52,158 nt of DNA from positions 1 to 52,158 of the forward strand of contig JAQZAZ010000023.1 of the NCBI GenBank assembly GCA_029239355.1. Reading direction: 5' to 3'. This DNA is from Sphingobacterium sp. GTDB taxonomy: Bacteria; Bacteroidota; Bacteroidia; Sphingobacteriales; Sphingobacteriaceae. Positions 13,572 to 21,158 of this stretch are shown here, piece by piece. The first letter of the stretch is position 1; every line of letters starts with the position of its first letter. The notes below the pieces were generated by a model. It was not told the origin of the DNA. It searched no databases and saw only the letters and a list, made by a program, of their open reading frames with translations. Made by a program: the position numbers and the translations under genes.

Positions 13572-14957
13572 TTAGATTTCTTCCGCGACGGCTTCCGCGG
13601 CAGCGTCCAATTCGACCTGTTCGCCTTTTGTATTGATTAAGATCACATCATCTGACCCTTCTTGTGTGACCGATGCTAAACCATCGCTGAAGGAAGTTGC
13701 GCCGCTGTAGATAAAAGGAATGGCAATTTTCCCCTGACCATTCAAATAACCGTACTTGCCATCTTTACTCGAAAGGAAAAGATTCGGTTCTTCGGTTATT
13801 GAAATAAAATCATAGGCTGGCGTTAGGATCTTATTTGTTTTTATGTCAACCAGGCTGTATTTGTCATTTTCGACAGAAATGAAATGTGTGCCATTATTCT
13901 CTGAGATGAAGCTATAGCTTGCCGGTACAACGATTTTTCCGGCCTGATTTAAGATGCCATATTTCTCATTTTCCTGAAAAACAGCATAACCACCAGTGAT
14001 AAATGAAATCATATCATAATTGGCCGGGATAAGCACTTTACCTGCCTTGTCCAGTATACCATATTTTTCATTTGTTCCAAATAGAAACTGCTCCGAATTG
14101 TCGTCATAGCTTAAATAATCGTATTGAAAAGGGATCACGGTTTTCCCCGTAAGATTGATTGCACCATATTTCTCATTTTTAAACTGGACAACACTTACCT
14201 CACCGACAAATGGTGTGATGTAATGATACTGTGCTGGCACGACGATTTGTTGCGCATCATCCTGTAACCCCATAAGACCGGAAGTACTATCCTCAAATAA
14301 GTATAGGTTTTCGGCCATCTGATTGTTTTCTTCACCCTCCTGTTCTTCGCCGTAGATGGAATCTACCTGATCATAATCTTCTGGAACGATAAAATCGTTG
14401 TCATTCAGTTGGCTGTTCGCTACACTTTGTGCCACAATATCTACGCCCAGCGGTGTGGTTACCTGTAAAACGCCACCGGGAATCTTTTTGAAAATATCAA
14501 AACTCTCCCAATAGATAACAGGCAGTTTCTCACTATACCAGATGGATAAGGTGCTATTGCCCTCGATATTTTCTATATTGGGAAGTTCGATCTGCGCTAA
14601 CTTGCAAGGGTAACCAGCGATATTTTTAGTTTGGCCCGGAACCAATTTGATCGAGAAGGAAGTTGCTTCATCTTCGTGTACGATGTATTTCGATAAGGAC
14701 GGATAGAGTATGGTCGACTTATCTTCATTCTTTTTAGCCAGAAAAATAGATTCCTGTCCATCCGCTGAGGAGACCACTTTTATCTTGTCATTACTGACAT
14801 AAGCCTCATACAAGGAGACCGGAGCTTCCTGCTCGATACCGCTGTTAGCGTTTGTAACCACAATGGCATAATCGATTTTAAACGCTTTATTGATCTGTGC
14901 GAGAGATACTGTGCTGGCAGCCATCAAAACTGCGAATGATAAGAATGTTTTTTTCAT
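13572..14957 (-). CDS. Exported WG-repeat protein
   Basis: This 461-residue protein has a Sec signal peptide (cleavage after SLAQ or just before). An N-terminal beta-rich domain resembling DUF4412/GLPGLI-type outer-surface proteins covers about residues 24-195, and includes LPVIYWESFDI. An acidic linker (GEEQEGEENNQ, about 210-220) follows, and then six to seven WG-like repeats. The repeats show the pattern (E/D)KYG(I/A)(L/I)(N/D)xxGKxxIPxxYDxIS, at about 12-13 to 45-residue spacing, from residue 235 to the end. WG repeats make a beta-propeller-like or linear ligand-binding array. It ends in an acidic Ala/Glu tail. The gene is monocistronic. The ligand and role are unknown. Confidence 0.82.
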   Translation of the reverse strand: MKKTFLSFAVLMAASTVSLAQINKAFKIDYAIVVTNANSGIEQEAPVSLYEAYVSNDKIKVVSSADGQESIFLAKKNEDKSTILYPSLSKYIVHEDEATSFSIKLVPGQTKNIAGYPCKLAQIELPNIENIEGNSTLSIWYSEKLPVIYWESFDIFKKIPGGVLQVTTPLGVDIVAQSVANSQLNDNDFIVPEDYDQVDSIYGEEQEGEENNQMAENLYLFEDSTSGLMGLQDDAQQIVVPAQYHYITPFVGEVSVVQFKNEKYGAINLTGKTVIPFQYDYLSYDDNSEQFLFGTNEKYGILDKAGKVLIPANYDMISFITGGYAVFQENEKYGILNQAGKIVVPASYSFISENNGTHFISVENDKYSLVDIKTNKILTPAYDFISITEEPNLFLSSKDGKYGYLNGQGKIAIPFIYSGATSFSDGLASVTQEGSDDVILINTKGEQVELDAAAEAVAEEI

Positions 14958-15165
14958 CAGAATAATTTGCTTTTAGCGGTGAGGAAACGGTCATGAGCTT
15001 GTATGCACAAGGTATAATTGCCATTGTAAGCGCATGATAGGTTCATCTACCTAAAATTGATAGGCAAATATGATGATTTAAGATAAGCTCTTTTATCCCT
15101 GAAATCCGTTATTTAGCCGATTGCTGATTAAGGACATTTGCCGTGCGCAATGTCAAAAATTCCGC

Positions 15166-15732
15166 TCAGTCGATCAATAATTGATATTTTGCCAATAAAC
15201 CCGGTAGTTGCTCCGGTTCGAATTTACTCTTTTTCATCCGATTGGCTTCGGGATCCATTTGGATATGGACCGAAGTCCGAAAGTCACATCCTTCCAGATT
15301 GCATTGCTCAAACCGTGCGTTCAGGAAGTTGCAATCTTTGAAGATGGCCTGTTGGAGGTTGGCTTTTTCAAAATCAACATGTTGCAATGAGCACTGTTCA
15401 AATTTGAATTTCTTCATATGACGTTCAAAAAAAGAAGCATAATCCAGTGTGGTATTCTTCGTTTCGATATGAAAAGAGAATGAACTACATTCGTTGAACT
15501 GGATACCTAACATCTTGCAGTCCTGAAAAATGACATGATCCAATTGTGTTCCTTTTAATTTTATATTGGATAAATTACAGGATTTAAATTCACAGTTTGT
15601 AAATATCAGATCAACCATTGCGGCGTTTTGGAAATCGCAATACTCAAATGTGCATTTATAAAATTCTGTAATTTGCTGTAATTCTTTGTTAAAGTTTACA
15701 TTCGAAATAGTCTGCTCTACCAGTTCTTCCAT
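15166..15732 (-). CDS. Pentapeptide-repeat protein, Qnr-like
   Basis: The 188-residue protein is a right-handed quadrilateral beta-helix of pentapeptide repeats. The A(D/N)LxX-like pattern appears as CTFEYCDFQNAAMVDLIFTN, CEFKSCNLSNIKLKG, FEQCSLQHVDFEKANLQQA, FKDCNFLNARFEQ and CNLEGCDF. The C-terminus, SVHIQMDPEANRMKKSKFEP followed by QLPGLLAKYQLLID, strongly resembles the non-repeat tail of Qnr/McbG proteins, which forms the dimer. Qnr proteins mimic DNA and protect gyrase and topoisomerase IV from quinolones. The loops that matter for protection cannot be judged by eye. Chromosomal Qnr homologues are common and are often not selected for resistance. The gene is monocistronic, on the minus strand. 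Confidence 0.8.
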   Translation of the reverse strand: MEELVEQTISNVNFNKELQQITEFYKCTFEYCDFQNAAMVDLIFTNCEFKSCNLSNIKLKGTQLDHVIFQDCKMLGIQFNECSSFSFHIETKNTTLDYASFFERHMKKFKFEQCSLQHVDFEKANLQQAIFKDCNFLNARFEQCNLEGCDFRTSVHIQMDPEANRMKKSKFEPEQLPGLLAKYQLLID

Positions 15733-16037
15733 GATTTGTCTGTCTAAGTAAATATCGGGATTGACCGCAGACGAAAATACATTTTTATCATTGATAACGG
15801 AAGTATAACCGATTTAATCCCTTACATTGTCCCGAGGCCAAAAATGGCTGACTTCAGGGAGAAAAATCCCTTATTATCGGATGTAACTTTGACAAGTCGC
15901 CAAACGTCCTTGCGTGTTGGCGGGAAATAGTTGTCTAAAAAGAACTCTGGTAGGTTTTTATATAGGTTGTGAAAGGGGCGCGATATATCGTGCCCCGTTT
16001 TATTTGCAAATTTGGTGTTGGTCAATAAAGCATTAAA
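15733..16037. other. Non-coding gap with inverted repeats
   Basis: This 305-bp gap sits between the Qnr-like gene and the aconitase gene. It holds two inverted repeats: a CGCCAA...TTGGCG hairpin at about 15898-15923, and the near-perfect palindrome at 15975-15996. A 67-codon minus-strand frame (15822-16025) spans both and is probably not a gene. Confidence 0.5.
15975..15996 (-). terminator. Palindrome downstream of aconitase, possible terminator
   Basis: GGGGC-G-CGATATATCG-T-GCCCC is self-complementary except for one wobble on the plus strand (A-C on the minus strand). It lies 42 bases after the aconitase stop. The T run after it on the minus strand is only three bases, so termination strength is uncertain. 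An mRNA 3'-end stabilising hairpin is an alternative. Confidence 0.45.
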
Positions 16038-18806
16038 TTAATTGTTTTTTAAATATTGCCTTAATACATACTGTAAAATACCGTCATTTTTAAAGTATTC
16101 GATTTCGATAGCCGAATCCAGTCTTGCTCTGACCTGAAACGTGATTGTTTTCCCATTTTCGTGAACAGCTTTTACATCTAAAAGTTTATGCGGTGTTAGC
16201 TCATTCGCCAGGCCAGTGATGGTATAGGTTTCAGTACCGTCAAGTCCCAGCTTTTCGGCATTCTCTCCATTGATAAAAACAAGCGGTGCTACTCCCATAC
16301 CCACCAGATTGCTTCGATGTATACGTTCAAAGCTTTCGGCAATCACCGCCCGTACACCAAGGAGAAATGTGCCTTTGGCTGCCCAATCCCGGGAAGATCC
16401 TGAACCATATTCTTTTCCGGCCAAAACGATCAGCGGCGTATTGGTTTTTCTATATTCCATTGCTGTATCATAGACTGTTTTTACTTCATTTGTTGGGAAA
16501 TACCGGCTGAAACCACCTTCCTGATCGGTAATTTTGTTTTTAATGCGCACGTTGGCAAAGGTTCCACGCATCATCACTTCATGATTACCACGTCTAGAAC
16601 CATAAGAGTTGAAATCTTCTCTATTCACCTGATGGGCTTTTAGGTATTTTCCGGCTGCGGTATCTTCCTTAAAAGAACCTGCCGGCGATATATGGTCGGT
16701 TGTAACAGAGTCCCCTAAATAAAGCAGTACTCGGGCATTTTTGATGTCCTCGACGGGCTGTGGAACTGCCTGTAAGTTTTCAAAAAAAGGGGATTCTTTG
16801 ATATAGGTTGAATTATTGTCCCATTGATAATTCTGGTCAAGGTTGACTTCCAGGTCTTGCCAGTCCGTAGATCCGTCGAAAATAACGTCATATACTTCCT
16901 GAAAATCAGATTGTTTGACGCATTCGTTAACTGTTTTGGTGATTTCTTCGCGGCTTGGCCAGATATCTTTTAAATAAACCGGTTGGCCATTTGGATCATA
17001 GTCCAATGGTTCTTCCATTAGATTGATATCCACTCGACCTACAAGGGCATAGGCAACAACCAACATTGGAGACATCAAAAAGTTCATTTTTACCTGAGGA
17101 TGTACGCGTGCTTCAAAGTTTCTATTTCCTGACAGTACCGAGGCAACAATCAATTCCCCTTTCTCCACTGCTTCAGCAATTTGGGGTGGGAGTGGTCCTG
17201 AGTTTCCAATACAGGAAGTGCAACCATAACCTACAGTGTGAAATCTTAGCGCATCTAGATCTGCATTCAGGCCTGATCTTTCCAGGTATTGGGTTACTAC
17301 TTTTGAACCCGGGGCCAGTGAGGTCTTCACCCAGGATTTTGTGCGCAAACCGCGTTCGATCGCATTTCTGGCCAATAGACCCGCACCGATCATCACAGTC
17401 GGATTAGAGGTATTGGTACAACTGGTTATCGCGGCAATAGCAATACTGCCGTCGCTGACAATATATTCCTTGTGATTGTGTTTGATGCGTACGGCATGTA
17501 TGGACTCTGAAATAACTTCATGGGGAGAAGCATGTTCAACCGGAACTTTCCCAAAAGTAAATTCGGTCCCCGACCCACCATCTGCCAGCCAGGCTGATTC
17601 CGAACGCTGTGGCATTGGAATATATTGCCTATGGTGTTCGCTATCTAAAAGCTGTGAAAACTTATGGTTTAGATCCTTGACCAAAATTTTGTCTTGTGGA
17701 CGCTTGGGGCCGGAGACTGTCGGTTCTAGTGTGTTTAGGTCAAATTCCACTACCGAAGAGTAGGAGATCTGTTCCTTTCCCGTGCGCCAGAGCAAATTGC
17801 GCTTACAGTATTCTTCGACAATTTTAATTTCCTGTTCAGTTCGATTGGTACTGTGCATATATTCCAGCGTACGGTCATCTATCGGAAAATAGGTGACCGT
17901 ACAGCCAAATTCGGGAGACATATTGGATATGGTGGCGCGGTCTGTCACTGATAGTGTATCCAATCCTTCTCCGAAGACCTCAACAAATTTTCCGACAACT
18001 CCCTTATCGCGTAAGATTTTTGTAATCGAAAGAACCATATCAGTTGCGGTACAGATATCCGGAATTTTGCCTGTAAGTTTGAGTCCGATTACTTCCGGGC
18101 AGGTGAAGAAGATGGGCTGTCCCAGCATGGCGGCTTCAGCTTCAATGCCACCCACACCCCAGCCCAGAACACCGATGCCATTCACCATCGGCGTATGTGA
18201 ATCGGTACCCACCAAGGTGTCCGGAAAAAGCCAATTATCACGGGCAATAACACCCTTGGCAAGGTATTCTAAGTTTACCTGATGACAGATTCCCATTCCC
18301 GGCGGCACGACAGTGAAATTTTTTAAACCTTTTTGCGCCCATTTTAAAAGCTCATAACGCTCCCCGTTGCGCTCATATTCCAGTTCGACATTTTTGTCGT
18401 AGGAGTATTCTGTTCCAAAATAATCCACCTGCACTGAATGGTCAATTACCAGATCAACCGGAATTGCCGGATTGATCTTCTGTCCATCCTTGCCATGTCG
18501 AATAAATTCAGCCCTTAAGGAAGCCATGTCCACAACAGCAGGAACGCCCGTAAAATCCTGCATCAGAATGCGTGCCGGCTTAAATGGAATATCTTTATCA
18601 ACGGGTTGTGGACACCAGCCGATCAATGTGCTGACATGTTCATCCGTTATACTAAATCCATCATGATTACGTAATACATTTTCCAGAAGAATTCGGATAC
18701 TGAATGGGAGGTGCTCAATATTACCTTCTGGTAGATCCCTTAGGGAGCTATACTGATACACTTTTCCATCGATTTCGATTTCCTGAATTGATTTTTCCTT
18801 GCTCAT
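16038..18806 (-). CDS. acnA: Aconitate hydratase A
   Basis: Aconitase interconverts citrate and isocitrate in the TCA cycle through a [4Fe-4S] cluster. The 922-residue protein has the AcnA/IRP-type length and domain order. The first domain has SDxVxxNxxVRxxxH-class features in LPFSIRILLENVLRNHDG, then the substrate region GTDSHTPMVNGIGVLGWGVG. The cluster ligands are in ITSCTNTSNP (Cys at about 462) and GYGCTSCIGNSG (two Cys at about 528 and 531). The swivelling domain contains GSRRGNHEVMMRG and GSGSSRDWAAKG. It is a single-gene unit with a 373-bp upstream region, and housekeeping function is expected. The symbol acnA denotes the subtype. Confidence 0.96.
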   Translation of the reverse strand: MSKEKSIQEIEIDGKVYQYSSLRDLPEGNIEHLPFSIRILLENVLRNHDGFSITDEHVSTLIGWCPQPVDKDIPFKPARILMQDFTGVPAVVDMASLRAEFIRHGKDGQKINPAIPVDLVIDHSVQVDYFGTEYSYDKNVELEYERNGERYELLKWAQKGLKNFTVVPPGMGICHQVNLEYLAKGVIARDNWLFPDTLVGTDSHTPMVNGIGVLGWGVGGIEAEAAMLGQPIFFTCPEVIGLKLTGKIPDICTATDMVLSITKILRDKGVVGKFVEVFGEGLDTLSVTDRATISNMSPEFGCTVTYFPIDDRTLEYMHSTNRTEQEIKIVEEYCKRNLLWRTGKEQISYSSVVEFDLNTLEPTVSGPKRPQDKILVKDLNHKFSQLLDSEHHRQYIPMPQRSESAWLADGGSGTEFTFGKVPVEHASPHEVISESIHAVRIKHNHKEYIVSDGSIAIAAITSCTNTSNPTVMIGAGLLARNAIERGLRTKSWVKTSLAPGSKVVTQYLERSGLNADLDALRFHTVGYGCTSCIGNSGPLPPQIAEAVEKGELIVASVLSGNRNFEARVHPQVKMNFLMSPMLVVAYALVGRVDINLMEEPLDYDPNGQPVYLKDIWPSREEITKTVNECVKQSDFQEVYDVIFDGSTDWQDLEVNLDQNYQWDNNSTYIKESPFFENLQAVPQPVEDIKNARVLLYLGDSVTTDHISPAGSFKEDTAAGKYLKAHQVNREDFNSYGSRRGNHEVMMRGTFANVRIKNKITDQEGGFSRYFPTNEVKTVYDTAMEYRKTNTPLIVLAGKEYGSGSSRDWAAKGTFLLGVRAVIAESFERIHRSNLVGMGVAPLVFINGENAEKLGLDGTETYTITGLANELTPHKLLDVKAVHENGKTITFQVRARLDSAIEIEYFKNDGILQYVLRQYLKNN

Positions 18807-19179
18807 ATTGATTTACTTATTATATACTATATAATAACCATATCAGTAAATTTGTTTGTAATAACTTTTAGACATATCATTTCTTTCAGTTGTTGAACTG
18901 CACAAAAGCAGCCGTTCGGATCAGGAATAACTCGGATCTATATTTTATTCGGATTAAATGTTTGTTTATTAGTTGATTACATTTTATAGTCTCAAGATTT
19001 AATTCTTTTAATCAGACGGTTTCTAAACCGTTTGGTAGCCGCGGAACGATAAAATTGGCGGATCAGCCGGAGTCAGCGTTGCGTTGGAGAACGTTGATAT
19101 TAGTTTGTTTTGTACGAAAGGTACAATCATTTTCCAGATCAGACGTTTAAGTTAATGTCCTTTTATTGGAGAAAACAAG
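18807..19179. other. Divergent promoter region between acnA and the tlpA-like gene
   Basis: This 373-bp AT-rich region contains the promoters of the divergent genes. A perfect inverted repeat, ACGGTTT-CT-AAACCGT, lies at 19014-19029, and the smaller repeat GTAC-GAAAG-GTAC near 19112-19124. No open frame of coding character is visible. The inverted repeats are possible operator sites. Confidence 0.45.
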
Positions 19180-19716
19180 ATGGAAATAAAAAATACATTC
19201 AGATTGATTGCCGCTAGTTTATTGCTTTCTATACCATTTGTCGACACAGCGTTCAGTTATGCGCATCCCGGAGAACAAAAGGAAAAAACAGTCCTATTAA
19301 ACAAGAATGGGGAGGTTAGCTTTAAAGACAGCAAAGGAAATGTTGTTTCGTTAAATCAGCTCAAAAACAAGGTTGTCCTGATCAATCTTTGGGCGACATG
19401 GTGCTCACCCTGTCTGGCGGAAATGCCTTCTCTGGACAAACTGTATAAGGATTTTCAGGGGAATAGCAAAATCGTTTTTTTGTCCGTGGACGTTGACGGT
19501 AATCTGAAATCTTCAGCGAAGTTTCTAAAAAAGCGGAAGTATAATCTTCCGGTCTATCAACTGAATTCGGCATTGCCAAAAGAATGGAGTACGACAAGTA
19601 TACCGACCACCATTATCCTAGATAAAGCGGGCAAATTGGTCAACAAGCATGTTGGCGGGATGAACTTCGGATCAGTGAAGTTTAGAAATGCCTTAAAACA
19701 ATTAAGTGAAGAATAA
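19180..19716 (+). CDS. TlpA-like thioredoxin-fold protein
   Basis: This is a periplasmic or membrane-anchored thiol-disulfide oxidoreductase of the TlpA/ResA class (178 residues). A hydrophobic signal segment (about residues 9-30) precedes a thioredoxin domain. The active site LINLWATWCSPCLAEMPSLD has the CSPC dithiol (about 75-78). The cis-proline region is SIPTTIILDKAGKLV (about 138-152). The glycine-rich ending HVGGMNFGSVK fits the family. Such proteins supply reductant for cytochrome c maturation or repair disulfides outside the cytoplasm. A good ribosome-binding site (GGAGAA) precedes the ATG. It is an isolated gene. Confidence 0.9.
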   Translation: MEIKNTFRLIAASLLLSIPFVDTAFSYAHPGEQKEKTVLLNKNGEVSFKDSKGNVVSLNQLKNKVVLINLWATWCSPCLAEMPSLDKLYKDFQGNSKIVFLSVDVDGNLKSSAKFLKKRKYNLPVYQLNSALPKEWSTTSIPTTIILDKAGKLVNKHVGGMNFGSVKFRNALKQLSEE

Positions 19717-19794
19717 GTTGGAAGGTAATGGAATCTGCACATTCGGTGCAAACTTAAATTTGCGGATTCATTTATTATTCTGCCATTTTCTTGC

Positions 19795-19802
19795 TAATTT
19801 TG
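19795..19802 (+). promoter_or_regulatory. -7 promoter element of metA (TAATTTTG)
   Basis: TAATTTTG matches TAnnTTTG exactly and lies 30 bases before the metA start. A second match, TAAATTTG, sits at 19755-19762 inside a GCAAA...TTTGC inverted repeat, so two start sites are possible. No SAM riboswitch is visible in the 115-bp gap. Confidence 0.45.
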
Positions 19803-19831
19803 CATGCTAATTGTATAAGGAGAATTTATAT

Positions 19832-20776
19832 ATGCCAGTCAAACTTCCTAATAACCTTCCTGCGATAGAACTTTTAAAAAAGGAGAATATCTTTGTCATG
19901 AGTGACCTGAGAGCAAATGAGCAGGATATTAGACCATTACGTGTTTTGGTCCTTAATCTGATGCCGCTTAAGATCACAACGGAGACCGATTTTATTCGTT
20001 TACTTTCCAATAATCCTTTGCAAGTGGAGATGGAGTTTCTTCGACTGGAAACCCACGTGTCCAAAAATACACCTGAGGAACACCTGGAGATGTTTTATAA
20101 AAGCCTGAGTGAAGTGAAAGAGAACTTTTACGACGGTATGATCATCACGGGAGCACCCGTGGAAATGGTTCGATTCGAAGAGGTGACTTATTGGAATGAG
20201 ATCCAGACAATCTTTGACTGGGCGAGGACGCATGTGACGTCGAGCTTATATATCTGTTGGGCCTCACAGGCTGCGTTATACCATTTCTATGAGGTTGAGA
20301 AGAAACCTTTGGGAGAAAAACTTTTTGGCGTATTCAAGCATACAGCACTGGACAAAAGACATCCATTATTTCGTGGATTTGACGATGAGTTTTTTATTCC
20401 GCATAGCCGGCATACCACTATTGAGAAGGAAGATTTGCTTACTAAAAGCGGCGTAGAAATTCTTTCCGAGTCTCCCGAGGCCGGCATAGCCATCGCATCT
20501 TCCCGTGGCGGACGTGAGTTTTATCTGACCGGTCATTCCGAGTATGCGCCTTTTACGTTGGATGAGGAGTATAAAAGAGATTTAGAAAAAGGCCAAACCA
20601 TACGTATGCCAGCGAACTATTATCGCGATGATAATCCTGATAATCAACCTTTGGTACGATGGACGAGTCATGCGAACCTATTATTCAATAATTGGCTTAA
20701 CTATTTTGTCTATCAGGAGACGCCTTTTGATTTAAAAGATGTGGTTCACCTGGGGGAGATCAGACAGAAGGACTGA
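19832..20776 (+). CDS. metA: Homoserine O-acetyltransferase (MetA type)
   Basis: The enzyme activates homoserine for methionine synthesis. The 314-residue protein contains the catalytic Cys142 in YICWASQAALYHF and the His/Glu pair in GHSEYA. At position 111 it has Glu (ITGAPVE), the residue that in this family goes with acetyl-CoA, where succinyl-CoA enzymes such as that of E. coli have Gly. The product is therefore predicted to be O-acetylhomoserine. The ATG at 19832 is chosen because AAGGAG lies 10 bases before it and numbering then matches the family's 111/142 positions exactly. The longer frame begins at a TTG without support. Monocistronic. Confidence 0.93.
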   Translation: MPVKLPNNLPAIELLKKENIFVMSDLRANEQDIRPLRVLVLNLMPLKITTETDFIRLLSNNPLQVEMEFLRLETHVSKNTPEEHLEMFYKSLSEVKENFYDGMIITGAPVEMVRFEEVTYWNEIQTIFDWARTHVTSSLYICWASQAALYHFYEVEKKPLGEKLFGVFKHTALDKRHPLFRGFDDEFFIPHSRHTTIEKEDLLTKSGVEILSESPEAGIAIASSRGGREFYLTGHSEYAPFTLDEEYKRDLEKGQTIRMPANYYRDDNPDNQPLVRWTSHANLLFNNWLNYFVYQETPFDLKDVVHLGEIRQKD

Positions 20777-20842
20777 AAACAATTTTATACGAAGCAAACA
20801 AAATAGGCCTTCGGAGCATTCTATCTATATAAAGTAGATCGC

Positions 20843-21052
20843 ATGAAAAGAATGTCTGTACTATTCTGTCTGCTCTCTTTCTTTGTGTCGTTATATGCGG
20901 ACGTACCCATTGAGGAAAATCAAAAACTCAGAGAGGCAAACGGCACGTTATGGTTTGCCAATCCATGGATTTGGCTGGGCGGCGTGGCGCTGTTTCTGAT
21001 TATCTTCCTTCTTCTTCTCCGTAAATCGACGGGAAGCAAGACGCAGACATAA
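20843..21052 (+). CDS. Small membrane protein, hypothetical
   Basis: This 69-residue protein has an N-terminal signal-like segment (MKRMSVLFCLLSFFVSLYAD), a short polar stretch (about 21-38) and one membrane helix (WIWLGGVALFLIIFLLLLRK, about 42-61) followed by a basic tail. The layout predicts a short periplasmic loop and a C-terminus in the cytoplasm. No family is recognised. The coding pattern and the sensible topology support a real gene between metA and the M13 peptidase gene. Confidence 0.6.
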   Translation: MKRMSVLFCLLSFFVSLYADVPIEENQKLREANGTLWFANPWIWLGGVALFLIIFLLLLRKSTGSKTQT

Positions 21053-21121
21053 TGAAATGTATATTATTTTAGTTGTCCGCAAAACTATGTTCTGTATAAC
21101 GGGCAATAGCAAAACTTTTCT

Positions 21122-21129
21122 TAAGTTTG
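21122..21129 (+). promoter_or_regulatory. -7 promoter element of the M13 peptidase gene (TAAGTTTG)
   Basis: TAAGTTTG matches TAnnTTTG exactly, 30 bases before the ATG at 21159. No clear -33 TTTG is seen at 19 bases. Confidence 0.4.
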
Positions 21130-21158
21130 TGTGAATAGATAACAAACTAAAATATCAT

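Noticed and set aside
15822..16025. 67-codon minus-strand frame after aconitase
   Set aside because: It spans two strong inverted repeats, including the likely aconitase 3' hairpin, and shows no recognisable domain or start signal. It is more likely a non-coding 3' region.
16270..18666. Several plus-strand frames of 60-129 codons
   Set aside because: They are antisense to the well-supported aconitase gene and carry no domain.
19717..19831. SAM riboswitch before metA
   Set aside because: The 115-bp gap has only a small GCAAA...TTTGC inverted repeat and promoter elements. No SAM-I, SAM-II or SAM-IV type core is visible.
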